Source: CAIVAT01 sp037141055
GTDB taxonomy: Bacteria > Bacteroidota > Bacteroidia > Bacteroidales > FEN-979
Assembly: GCA_037141055.1 (NCBI GenBank)
Contig: JBAXDH010000002.1
Coordinates: 1-64,000, forward strand
DNA: 64,000 nucleotides
Direction of reading: 5' to 3'
The notes below the pieces were generated by a model. That model saw only the letters and a program-made list of their open reading frames with translations, was not told the DNA's origin and did not search any database. The first letter of the stretch is position 1, and each line of letters starts with the position of its first letter. Positions 26,802 through 34,694 of the stretch are shown here, in pieces. Both the position numbers and the translations under genes were made by a program.

Positions 26802-26926
26802 TTAAAAAATAACCTTGCAGCCGTAATCACACATGCATATTTAAGGATATTTAACATTTACCGGTTCAAAAAACAGGCAGATTTTATTGATATTTCTGTT
26901 GATTTTTAACGATATTTGGCGAATAT

Positions 26927-27790
26927 ATGCAACACCGTTCCATGCTCTCAAAACCTGTCCTGATTTCCCTGCTGATCCTGTTGCAATTGATGTTTTCCTG
27001 CCAGGGCGACAACGCGAAGTCCGACGCACACAAAGGACTTCCGGTAGCCGAAAAAAAGGGTACAAAACCGGGGTATGACACCATTATCCATGCGTTGCAC
27101 CTGCTTCAGAAAGACCCGCTGCTCGAGAACGCATCACTCGGATATATGGTAATCGATGTTACCAGCAAGGACCCTGTGGTCGTTGCCGACTACCATGCAA
27201 AACAACTCATGATCCCCGCTTCAACCCTGAAAATTTTCGTAACCGGCGCCGCGCTTGAGTACTTCGGGAAACCAATCATTCCTGAAGTTACGATTACAAA
27301 CCAGATGAGCGTGAACTGGAGGTCGTCAAAACTGCTGAGGAAAATCGGCGGGAAAGTATACAACACACCCACAACCGCAGCCGGTGCAAAAGCCATCCTG
27401 GATTTCTGGACCACCAAGGGGGTTGATACCGAAGGCATGAATTTTTACGACGGGAATGGCTTGTCGCGCAACAATGCGATTTCGCCAAAGCAGCTTGTGG
27501 ACGCCTTGTATGCCATGAGAACTTCACCCTATTTTCAGGTGTTTTACGAATCTCTTCCGCTTGCCGGCCTAACCGGAACGCTGCATAAAGCCATGAAAGG
27601 CAGTGCCGCCGTCGGGAGGGTTCATGCAAAGACAGGAACAATCGGGAAAGTCAAAAGTTTTGCCGGCTATGTTGTCACGGTGACAGGCAGGAAACTCATT
27701 TTTTCGCTGATCGTCAACGATTATGATTGCCGCGTTAAATTAATGAAAAAGAAGATGGAAGCGGTGATGATCAGTATGGCGGAGATTTAG
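26927..27790 (+). CDS. Compact S13-type penicillin-binding lipoprotein (D-Ala-D-Ala carboxypeptidase-like)
   Basis: 287 residues; lipobox LMFSC (Cys25). All three active-site motifs are in order: Ser99-x-x-Lys102 (PASTLK), Ser128-Val-Asn130 (QMSVNW) and Lys235-Thr-Gly (AKTGT), plus the S13 landmarks DGNGLSRNN and LPLAGLTGTL. Only 29 residues separate the first two motifs, whereas about 240 do in E. coli PBP4, so the inserted domains II and III are absent. It likely trims peptidoglycan peptides while anchored by lipid. It ends in a 4 nt convergent overlap with the DUF1295 gene. Confidence 0.85.
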   Translation: MQHRSMLSKPVLISLLILLQLMFSCQGDNAKSDAHKGLPVAEKKGTKPGYDTIIHALHLLQKDPLLENASLGYMVIDVTSKDPVVVADYHAKQLMIPASTLKIFVTGAALEYFGKPIIPEVTITNQMSVNWRSSKLLRKIGGKVYNTPTTAAGAKAILDFWTTKGVDTEGMNFYDGNGLSRNNAISPKQLVDALYAMRTSPYFQVFYESLPLAGLTGTLHKAMKGSAAVGRVHAKTGTIGKVKSFAGYVVTVTGRKLIFSLIVNDYDCRVKLMKKKMEAVMISMAEI

Positions 27791-28701
27791 CTTTTTTTTA
27801 TCGGAAGCAACATGCTTACACGCTGCCGGTAGTTATCGTAATCTTTCCTGCGTTTGAGCATTCTTTTTTCGATCATCGGGATGCTGGCAAATATGAACAT
27901 CAGTGTAATGGCCAGGGGCCCGGCGATAACCCACCAGAAGGAAGGGTTGGCGGCAACGGCGAAAAGGTACAGCCCCCACCAGAACAGGATTTCCCCCAGG
28001 TAATTCGGATGGCGCGACAATGACCACAAACCCTTGTCCATTGTTTTCCCCGTCTCCCTGTTATGGGCGAGAAAATGCCTCATTTGCCTGTCGGCGGCCC
28101 CCTCCAGCAAAACAGCGCCGGCGGTAACAACGATCGCAAAAAGGTCGATGATGTTGAGTTCCCTGTACCCCTGCACAACTGCCACCCAAATTGACAGCGT
28201 TCCGCCGAAAACCATCAGTGCGGGAAACAGGTGAATCCCGCCGAGGCTGACAATCCAGTATGCTTTGCCGGTATTGGCGCGGAAATCGGCATAGCGCCAG
28301 TCTTCATGCTTCATCCCGGGCCAGCTGCGTAAAAAATTCCAGGTAAGCCGCACACTGTAGACCAGCGTGAGCAGGAACAGGATCAATATGCGCGTGGAGC
28401 CTGTAAAAAGATTATGGACCGCGAATCCCGGATCCTGCATCACCGGGGATGCCTGAACGGTGGCTGCATAGTAAAACAACACCATCAGCGGCGGCGCAAC
28501 ACTCCAGTAAGGATCGAAAACGCTCGAGTTATTGAAAGCAAAACTGCCCGCATAGATCAGGATCACACTCATTAACACCGCCACGGCCGATTCGAACAAT
28601 ATTCCTCCGCCTGAAGAGGCCCGCAACCAATAACCTGTGCCCATAGCCACAAGGTACACACAAAATAATATTATCCTTCCTTTGGTCCTGTCATTCATCA
28701 T
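27787..28701 (-). CDS. DUF1295 / steroid 5-alpha-reductase-like membrane protein
   Basis: 304 residues with about eight transmembrane segments. The C-terminal part has SRHPNYLGEILFWWGLYLF and a late Arg-rich KRRKDYDNYRQR, which match the DUF1295 family (related to 5-alpha-reductases and isoprenylcysteine methyltransferases). The family binds NADPH or a lipid-like substrate; the exact reaction in bacteria is unknown. Its stop overlaps the PBP stop in the opposite direction. Confidence 0.85.
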   Translation of the reverse strand: MMNDRTKGRIILFCVYLVAMGTGYWLRASSGGGILFESAVAVLMSVILIYAGSFAFNNSSVFDPYWSVAPPLMVLFYYAATVQASPVMQDPGFAVHNLFTGSTRILILFLLTLVYSVRLTWNFLRSWPGMKHEDWRYADFRANTGKAYWIVSLGGIHLFPALMVFGGTLSIWVAVVQGYRELNIIDLFAIVVTAGAVLLEGAADRQMRHFLAHNRETGKTMDKGLWSLSRHPNYLGEILFWWGLYLFAVAANPSFWWVIAGPLAITLMFIFASIPMIEKRMLKRRKDYDNYRQRVSMLLPIKKS

Positions 28702-28738
28702 CTTTACGGGTATTAGTCAATTATCATATCGGATGGGG

Positions 28739-30559
28739 TTAAACAAATGATTGCAGTTCATACAATTTCCTGTACACCCCGTTTTTCTCAAGCAAATTAT
28801 TGTGTGTTCCGCGCTCGACCAGCTCTCCCCGCTGCATAACGATGATTTCGTCGGCAAACTGGATGGTCGACAGGCGATGGGCAATAACGATCGAAGTACG
28901 GTTGCGCATCAGGTTTTCAAGCGCCTGCTGTACCAGCCTTTCCGATTCGGTATCCAGGGCCGATGTCGCCTCATCCAGGATGAGGATCGGCGGGTTTTTC
29001 AAAACAGCCCGGGCGATGCTGAGCCGCTGGCGCTGACCGCCGGAAAGTTTTGTGCCCCGGTCACCAATATTGGTATTGTATCCGTGCGGCATTTTTTCAA
29101 TGAACTCATGGGCATTGGCAACCTTTGCAGCGGCAATGACCTCCGCCTCGCCTACGTTTTCCATGCCAAACGCGATGTTGTTGAATACCGTATCGTTAAA
29201 CAGGATGGTTTCCTGGGAAACAATGCCCATCAGGCCGCGAAGATCATGAATGATCAGATCGCGAATATCCACACCATCAATAAAAATTCCTCCGCCTTTA
29301 CAATCATAAAACCGCGGGAGCAAGTCAACCAGCGTGGATTTTCCCCCGCCTGAAGGCCCGACAACCGCAATGGTGCGCCCTTTGCGAATCACCAGGCTGA
29401 CTTTATTCAACACCGGTTCCTCCGCATATGAAAAACTGACATCCCTGTATTCAATCTCTGTCTGAAACTCCTTCTTCCCCACAGCATCCTGTTTTTCCTC
29501 GATCACTTCAGGCTCTGCCAGTACCTGCTCGATCCGGTCGACCGATGCAGCCCCTTTCTGAATGTTGTAAAATGCCTGGGTAATGGCTTTGGCGGGGGGC
29601 ATAAGCTGGGAAAAAATTCCAAGGTAGACCAGGAAAGCAGCCGCATCGAGAAAATTCCCGGGTGTAAACACAAGTTTTCCGCCGTACCACAGCACAATGG
29701 TGAGCACGCAGGCGCTCAGGAATTCACTTAACGGCGAAGCCAGGTCACGTTTCCGGTACAAACGGACCATCAACCGGTTATATTCATTGTTCGTGATGCG
29801 GAAACGGTTGTCGGCAAACCCGATGGCGTTGAATGCCTTGATAATGCGCAATCCTGAAATCGTCTCTTCGATCATTGAAAGAAGGATTCCCATTTTAAAC
29901 TGTCCTTTGTCGGATGTACGTTTCAGGCTTTTACCGATCCTGCCGATGATCAATCCGCTGACAGGCAGCAAAACCAGTACAAAAACCGTCAGTGAAGGGC
30001 TGATCACGAATAGTGTAACGAGGTAGGTTATCATCGTGATCGGATCGCGGAACGCCATTTCCAGCGAACTCATGATGGACCATTCAACCTCCTGAACGTC
30101 CGTGGTCATGCGCGCGATGATGTCGCCTTTCCGTTTTTCGTTGAAATACGACAGCGGCAGAATCAATATTTTAAGATAAAGGTCGTTACGCAGGTCTCTG
30201 ACAACGCCGTTTCTCACGACTGCCAGGAAGTACATCGCCAGGTACCTGAACAAATTCTTCAGGAAATACAGCACGATAATGGTGATCCCGATGTAAACCA
30301 GCATTTTTTCTTTGCCGTACTGTTCAATCAGCTGTCCGCAGTAGTAGTAAAAATTAGCCTGGAGCACATCTATTTCGAGACGCAGCGGAGGAGCCGAATG
30401 AGGGATCACCATGCTGTGAAAAAGCATCTGCAGTACCGGGATGAACAAGGCAAATGAAACCAGGGAAAAGAGAACGGAAAGGATGTTGAAAATAACGTTA
30501 AGCATCGCATAAACCCAATAGGGGCCCGCGTAGCGCAGTATTTTGAAGAAGCTTTTCAT
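28739..30559 (-). CDS. MsbA-like ABC exporter (fused permease and ATPase)
   Basis: 606 residues, one half-transporter. Six transmembrane helices fill residues about 1-330, followed by a nucleotide-binding domain with Walker A GPSGGGKST (about 400), signature LSGGQRQRLS, Walker B ILILDEATSALD and the H-loop IAHRLST. It functions as a homodimer to flip or export a lipid-like substrate across the inner membrane. MsbA (lipid A core) is the most likely analogue in a Gram-negative of this type, but drug or lipid export elsewhere is possible. Confidence 0.9.
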   Translation of the reverse strand: MKSFFKILRYAGPYWVYAMLNVIFNILSVLFSLVSFALFIPVLQMLFHSMVIPHSAPPLRLEIDVLQANFYYYCGQLIEQYGKEKMLVYIGITIIVLYFLKNLFRYLAMYFLAVVRNGVVRDLRNDLYLKILILPLSYFNEKRKGDIIARMTTDVQEVEWSIMSSLEMAFRDPITMITYLVTLFVISPSLTVFVLVLLPVSGLIIGRIGKSLKRTSDKGQFKMGILLSMIEETISGLRIIKAFNAIGFADNRFRITNNEYNRLMVRLYRKRDLASPLSEFLSACVLTIVLWYGGKLVFTPGNFLDAAAFLVYLGIFSQLMPPAKAITQAFYNIQKGAASVDRIEQVLAEPEVIEEKQDAVGKKEFQTEIEYRDVSFSYAEEPVLNKVSLVIRKGRTIAVVGPSGGGKSTLVDLLPRFYDCKGGGIFIDGVDIRDLIIHDLRGLMGIVSQETILFNDTVFNNIAFGMENVGEAEVIAAAKVANAHEFIEKMPHGYNTNIGDRGTKLSGGQRQRLSIARAVLKNPPILILDEATSALDTESERLVQQALENLMRNRTSIVIAHRLSTIQFADEIIVMQRGELVERGTHNNLLEKNGVYRKLYELQSFV

Positions 30560-30635
30560 TGCGGCAAAGATAGAATTTTAACATGAAATATTGCAGGTTT
30601 TCCAAAAAACGTTTAATCTCAAATAATTAACTACG

Positions 30636-30643
30636 TATATTTG
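30636..30643 (+). promoter_or_regulatory. -7-like element (TATATTTG) before a lipoprotein gene
   Basis: TATATTTG fits TAnnTTTG, 22 bp before the ATG at 30666; a TTTA lies 20 bp upstream where the -33 element is expected. Confidence 0.45.
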
Positions 30644-30665
30644 TATTCTGAAAAATCTGTACAAA

Positions 30666-31013
30666 ATGAGAAATGTCATATCAATTCTTTGCCTGGTAAC
30701 AATCGTGATCCTGGCGTCCTGTGCAAAAAGTTCAACAACCCCTGATCCCGGTACCGGGGGTAATTTCAAATTCAGCAACCTTGTTGCCGCCGATACGGTA
30801 ATCAAGGTAAATGACATCACCACCATTTCCGCCACCGCCACCGGCGACGGGCTAACGTATAAGTGGACTGCATCATACGGAACCTTTGTTGGCAGCGGTG
30901 CCACCGTTCAGTGGACGGTTTGCCACCAGGCCAAGTTCACCATTACCTGCCTGGTAACGGATCAGTACAGCCACTCCGAAACAAAGTCCATCATTGTCAG
31001 GTCGCATAATTAA
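30666..31013 (+). CDS. Small lipoprotein with one Ig/PKD-like domain
   Basis: 115 residues. Lipobox LASC (Cys19), then a short Thr/Pro/Gly linker and a single beta-sandwich-like domain (about 35-112) with YKWTASYG and TCLVTDQYSHSETKSI, as in PKD-like or Ig-like domains. Two further Cys (in VCHQ and TCLV) could form a disulfide. It overlaps the next gene by 20 nt, so the pair is probably co-translated. Function unknown. Confidence 0.7.
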   Translation: MRNVISILCLVTIVILASCAKSSTTPDPGTGGNFKFSNLVAADTVIKVNDITTISATATGDGLTYKWTASYGTFVGSGATVQWTVCHQAKFTITCLVTDQYSHSETKSIIVRSHN

Positions 31014-32013
31014 ACCGGCGCTGATCCTGCTTGTTTCAGCAGGTTTCCTGTTTTCCTCCACTTCCCTGAAATCACAATGCTGTTCGACCGGCAGTCCGGT
31101 TGGCGCTTCTGTATATGTAGGTGTTCTCGGCAAAAACTACCTGCGGGCGATCACGTATTACAGGCACAGTTATTCCGATACCTATTACGAAGGGTCTCAA
31201 AAAACAACCGAAAATACCGATCTTGCCAATTCAAGTTACAATTTTGCCGGCATCGCCATTGCGTACGGGATTACCAAACGGCTGACCATCGAAACGGACG
31301 CAGGATATTACTTCGACAAAACACAGAACCATCATAATCCGCTTGTTCCGCAAACCAAGGGGTACGGCCTTTCCAACGGAAGTGTGACCCTGAAATACGG
31401 CATGTACATCAAGCCGGCCTCGCAGGTTGAAATCACGGCCGGTGCCGGGTTCAGGTATCCCTTTACCACCAATCCGCAATACATCAACGGGAACCAGGTA
31501 AGCCGGGATCTGCAGCCGTCAACCAATGCCTTCGGCGCTTCAGCCATGCTCTTTTTCAACAAAGGATTCCCGTCAATTACCCTGAGGGTTTTTTCCATCA
31601 ACCGGTATGACTATAATTTCCGCATGCAAAATGACTACATCCAGCATAGCGACTATAAATACGGAAATATCCTGCTGAACTCGGTTTTTGTGTCAAAGAA
31701 AATCGCAAAGTATTTTTTCGGTATCCTGCAGGTTCGCAATGAATGGAAGACCAACGACATGGATTTTGCCAACACCAACGATAACGGCGGACATGAAGTG
31801 ATAAATTCCGGATTTGACCTTATCACCGTTTCCCCGCAGCTGAGTTACAGCTTCGTCGGAAAATGGAACCTGACGGTTCTGTGCGACATCCCGGTGTACA
31901 AATATTACAACGGGAAGCAAATGACTCCGAAATATTCATTTGCAATCAGTCTCACCCGCGATTTCAACCTCGGGAAAAAGCAGCCACAGATCAAGCCTGA
32001 GCCAGTTAAATAA
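30994..32013 (+). CDS. Probable outer-membrane beta-barrel protein
   Basis: 339 residues from a TTG start; no ATG is available before the signal peptide, which ends near SLKSQ. The mature part begins with CCSTG and consists of alternating strands rich in Tyr, Gly and aromatic residues (e.g. LRAITYYRHSYSDTYYEG, LTIETDAGYYF), typical of 12-16-strand barrels of the transporter/porin kind. It is translationally coupled to the lipoprotein at 30666, which may sit on or in the pore. Substrate unknown. Confidence 0.65.
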   Translation: MSGRIIKPALILLVSAGFLFSSTSLKSQCCSTGSPVGASVYVGVLGKNYLRAITYYRHSYSDTYYEGSQKTTENTDLANSSYNFAGIAIAYGITKRLTIETDAGYYFDKTQNHHNPLVPQTKGYGLSNGSVTLKYGMYIKPASQVEITAGAGFRYPFTTNPQYINGNQVSRDLQPSTNAFGASAMLFFNKGFPSITLRVFSINRYDYNFRMQNDYIQHSDYKYGNILLNSVFVSKKIAKYFFGILQVRNEWKTNDMDFANTNDNGGHEVINSGFDLITVSPQLSYSFVGKWNLTVLCDIPVYKYYNGKQMTPKYSFAISLTRDFNLGKKQPQIKPEPVK

Positions 32014-32020
32014 ATTTAAA

Positions 32021-32051
32021 GACCTTCCAGGGTTTGAAAATCTGGAAGGTC
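32021..32051. terminator. Bidirectional terminator palindrome (GACCTTCCAG family)
   Basis: A perfect 10 bp stem: GACCTTCCAG (32021-32030) and CTGGAAGGTC (32042-32051), filling the 45 bp convergent gap between the barrel gene and the Rh channel gene. A near-identical palindrome lies on the other side of the Rh gene at 33336-33365. Confidence 0.75.
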
Positions 32052-32058
32052 TCTTCCG

Positions 32059-33231
32059 TTAGTTCTCAGCATCCAAAAATTCATCGGCATCATCGTAAGC
32101 CTCAAGTTTGCGGCCAAGCAGCGGGAGCACTTTCCCGGTGATCATGCCTGTTATGACGGCAACCACAACCGTCACGAGTATACCCATGAGCTGGCTTTCC
32201 ATGTGAAGGCCTTTGACGACAGGCAGGGCCACCAGTCCGCCCATTAACCCGGGAAGGCCATGGAGATTTGTAACTCCGCAGGTGTCGATGATCTTCATCA
32301 GTTTCTGCTGCCTCGACTGTATGACGGCAAATCCGAACGTGGAGAGGCCGCCTGCCATGATGCCGATGATAACGGCCATGGTATGGCTTGCATCGGCGCA
32401 GGTTGAACCGATGGCAACACCACCGGCCAGGGCTGCATTGGCAATGTCGGCTATGCTGATCTTTTTCCGGATGGAAACGGAGACGAGATAGGTTGTGAGC
32501 GTGGACCCGCAGAGCGCGAGGATTACGTTAACAACAGTGTGTGGCATTTGTGCCGGTGGTACCAGTGCTGCGCAGAAACTCGGCCAGAATATCCAGAGCA
32601 TCATGCTGCCAAGCATCGAGTACCTGTCGCTGGTTGAATCGGTTTCAATGGTCTTTTCAAACTCCTGTTTCGTAGTCATGGTAAGGGCAACGCCCAAACC
32701 GAAAATAGCACCAAATGCGTGGATCACGATCGACCCGCCGGTATCGACAACACCGCCGGCTTTAATCAGTCCAAGGCCTCCGTTGAGGACAATCCATTCA
32801 TTCAGCATGTAGAATGGCACAAACAGCAATCCGAGCAACACATACTGCTGCATTTTAAGCCGGCCAAGAACCGCACCTGCCGCAATGAGCAAACTGGCCG
32901 CCCCGAATTCGGCAAGGATCAGCCTCCTGATTTCGCCGTCGGCATCCCCCAGGCCAACCCTGTTGACCAGCATATAGAGCGGAAGGGATGTGCTTACCAG
33001 TAAAAAAGTTGCTGTCAGGGCCGAACGGCCATATTTCCTGACAAAAACCATTAAAAATCCAAAACCGATCAGCAGCATCGCCATGATGTGAATGGCCCGG
33101 TTATACTGCTGGTCATCAATCACTCCTGAAGCGAGGGTATTTCCTGCTGCTTCAGCTGCGGATGCAATTACAGGAATCCCGGTGAGAATGAACAACATAA
33201 CAATTAATTTAAAGTACCAGTGTTTTCGCAT
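32059..33231 (-). CDS. Rh-type ammonium/CO2 channel
   Basis: 390 residues with a cleavable signal-like N-terminus and about eleven transmembrane helices. Signatures match Rh proteins and not classical AmtB: VGFGFLM-like IGFGFLMVFVRKYG, DTGGSIVIHAFGAIFGL (Asp163, His171), MLWIFWPSFCAAL, AGGVAIGSTCAD and DTCGVTNLHGLPG (His324). His171 and His324 form the twin-His pore pair. Rh channels carry NH3 or perhaps CO2 and are rare in bacteria (known in nitrifiers such as Nitrosomonas). No glnK/PII gene is adjacent, unlike amtB loci. Confidence 0.9.
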   Translation of the reverse strand: MRKHWYFKLIVMLFILTGIPVIASAAEAAGNTLASGVIDDQQYNRAIHIMAMLLIGFGFLMVFVRKYGRSALTATFLLVSTSLPLYMLVNRVGLGDADGEIRRLILAEFGAASLLIAAGAVLGRLKMQQYVLLGLLFVPFYMLNEWIVLNGGLGLIKAGGVVDTGGSIVIHAFGAIFGLGVALTMTTKQEFEKTIETDSTSDRYSMLGSMMLWIFWPSFCAALVPPAQMPHTVVNVILALCGSTLTTYLVSVSIRKKISIADIANAALAGGVAIGSTCADASHTMAVIIGIMAGGLSTFGFAVIQSRQQKLMKIIDTCGVTNLHGLPGLMGGLVALPVVKGLHMESQLMGILVTVVVAVITGMITGKVLPLLGRKLEAYDDADEFLDAEN

Positions 33232-33265
33232 ATCTTTTAGTTTTAAAGGAGTTGGATAAGGGCGC

Positions 33266-33296
33266 CAAAATTATTGTTAATTTTTTCACCATACAA
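33266..33296 (-). promoter_or_regulatory. Promoter of the Rh channel gene
   Basis: On the minus strand TTG (33296-33294) is followed after 20 bp by TAATTTTG (33273-33266), a good -33/-7 pair for a Bacteroidota primary-sigma promoter. The Rh ATG lies 34 bp further on. Confidence 0.6.
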
Positions 33297-33335
33297 GAAA
33301 TACTTATTTTTGTTACGTGGAATGCGTAACACACA

Positions 33336-33365
33336 GACCTTCCAGGTTTTGATTCCTGGAAAGTC
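33336..33365. repeat. Second GACCTTCCAG palindrome, upstream of rbfA
   Basis: An 11 bp stem with one mismatch: GACCTTCCAGG (33336-33346), 8 nt loop, CCTGGAAAGTC (33355-33365). It is nearly the same as the palindrome at 32021-32051 across the Rh gene. A 6 bp inverted repeat GTTACG/CGTAAC (33312-33330) precedes it. Confidence 0.7.
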
Positions 33366-33392
33366 TTGTCCACAAAATAATTGCTAACTTTG
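33366..33392 (+). promoter_or_regulatory. rbfA promoter with almost no leader
   Basis: TTG (33366-33368) and TAACTTTG (33385-33392) form a -33/-7 pair with a 16 bp spacer. The ATG of rbfA begins at 33397, 4 bp after the -7 box, so transcription would start at or next to the start codon. Confidence 0.5.
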
Positions 33393-33396
33393 TCCC

Positions 33397-33732
33397 ATGG
33401 AATCGACCCGTCAACAAAAAATATCACGCCTGATTCAAAAGGACCTGGGCGTCATTTTTCAGCAGGAGAGCAGGAACCTTTTCGATGGTTCACTGATCAC
33501 CGTAACCAAGGTCCAGGTAAGCAAAGACCTGGCGATTGCAAAGGTGCACCTGAGCCTGTTCATTACCACGGACAAGCAAATACTGCTGGATAAAATCCGC
33601 CACCACGGGCGTGAAGTGCGTCACATGCTGGCACAACGCGTTCACAACCAGCTGCGGGTTATGCCGGATCTCCAGTTTTTCCTGGATGATTCGCTGGATT
33701 ATATTGAGAATATTGACAGTTTGCTAAAATGA
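33397..33732 (+). CDS. rbfA: 30S ribosome-binding factor A
   Basis: 111 residues, the usual RbfA length. The N-terminal helix SRLIQKDLGVIFQQE and the segment ITVTKVQVSKDLAIAKVHLS fit the KH-like fold, and MPDLQFFLDDSLDYIENID is the conserved C-terminal block (P-x-L-x-F-x-x-D-S). It binds the 30S subunit during late maturation and helps cold growth. In Bacteroidota rbfA is often followed by a LolC/E-like permease, as here two genes on. Confidence 0.95.
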   Translation: MESTRQQKISRLIQKDLGVIFQQESRNLFDGSLITVTKVQVSKDLAIAKVHLSLFITTDKQILLDKIRHHGREVRHMLAQRVHNQLRVMPDLQFFLDDSLDYIENIDSLLK

Positions 33733-33735
33733 AAA

Positions 33736-33767
33736 GGCGGACAAGCGGACGGGCGGACAGGCGGACG
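33736..33767. repeat. Four-copy octamer array (GGCGGACA family)
   Basis: GGCGGACA, AGCGGACG, GGCGGACA, GGCGGACG, directly after the rbfA stop. An AT-rich stretch with repeated TTTGCATTTT/TTTGAATTTT words fills the rest of the 78 bp gap. Confidence 0.75.
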
Positions 33768-33810
33768 GTTTTGCATTTTGAATTTGCATTTTAACTTTTG
33801 AATTTTTTCC

Positions 33811-34632
33811 ATGCAGTACGATCCTATTAAAAAAACCCTGGGAAAGGTCTTCAACACAACACCATTTCTGCGGGTATTGTTTTACAAGCTGCTCGACCTG
33901 CTGCTGTTGCGCGCCTGGCATGTGCATGACGAAATCAGGTCATGGGCCGGATCCCGAAGCGGCAACCGTGCTTCGAAACTTTTCATCCTCGACGCAGGTT
34001 CGGGTTTCGGGCAATATACCTATTTTCTTTCCGGCCTCTCTCCAGCATGGTTTGTCGACGCCGTGGATGTAAAGGATGAACAGATTGACGATTGCAATGC
34101 ATTTTTCACGCGGATCGGACGAAAAAATGTGCTTTTTGAAAAGGCCGATCTGACACAATTCTCAAAGCCCGACCGGTTCGACTTCATCCTTTCCGTTGAT
34201 GTGATGGAACACATCGGCGACGACGAAGCTGTGTTCCGTAATTTCTTTGATTCCCTTACCCAAAATGGCATGCTGCTGATATCGACTCCTTCCGACCAGG
34301 GCGGTTCTGATGTTCACGACCATGAAGAAGGAGAATCATTCATCGATGAACATGTACGCGACGGGTATAACATCACCGAAATCCGGGAAAAGCTTGAACG
34401 TGCAGGGTTTACAAAAACTGAAGCGCGCTTTACATACGGAACTCCGGGAAAAATAGCCTGGAAGTTGTCCATGAAATACCCCATCCTGATGCTCAATGCC
34501 ACGAAACTCTTTTTCATCCTGCTGCCTTTTTATTATATCCTCACCTACCCCATCGCTTTTTTCTGCAACTGGCTGGATACGAAAATGAAGCATGAGACCG
34601 GGACAGGGTTGGTGGTGAAGGCGTGGAAGTAG
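33811..34632 (+). CDS. Class I SAM-dependent methyltransferase with C-terminal membrane segment
   Basis: 273 residues. SAM-binding motif I is LDAGSGFGQYT (about 55-65), motif II VDAVDVKDEQ, and motif IV FDFILSVDVMEHIGDDE, as in UbiE/COQ5-like enzymes. A hydrophobic stretch near 228-252 (FFILLPFYYILTYPIAFF) suggests membrane association and so a lipid-like or membrane-linked acceptor. It lies between rbfA and a LolC/E-like permease. The substrate is unknown. Confidence 0.82.
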   Translation: MQYDPIKKTLGKVFNTTPFLRVLFYKLLDLLLLRAWHVHDEIRSWAGSRSGNRASKLFILDAGSGFGQYTYFLSGLSPAWFVDAVDVKDEQIDDCNAFFTRIGRKNVLFEKADLTQFSKPDRFDFILSVDVMEHIGDDEAVFRNFFDSLTQNGMLLISTPSDQGGSDVHDHEEGESFIDEHVRDGYNITEIREKLERAGFTKTEARFTYGTPGKIAWKLSMKYPILMLNATKLFFILLPFYYILTYPIAFFCNWLDTKMKHETGTGLVVKAWK

Positions 34633-34646
34633 GTGGGTGGAAAGGC

Positions 34647-34674
34647 GTGAGTGGTGAGTCGTGAGTCGTGAGTG
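34647..34674. repeat. Four-copy heptamer array (GTGAGTS)
   Basis: GTGAGTG, GTGAGTC, GTGAGTC, GTGAGTG in tandem before the permease gene. A possible GTG start at 34668 falls inside the array. The family recurs at 55169-55190. Confidence 0.75.
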
Positions 34675-34694
34675 GTGAAAAAAATATATTTCTA

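Noticed and set aside
32059..33231. Annotation as a classical AmtB ammonium transporter
   Set aside because: Motifs around the twin histidines and the DTCGVTNLHGLPG block match Rh proteins better than Amt, and no glnK gene is adjacent.
33736..33767. Possible CRISPR-like array at the GGCGGACA repeats
   Set aside because: Units are 8 bp directly adjoining with no spacers, and there are no cas genes; these are simple tandem repeats.
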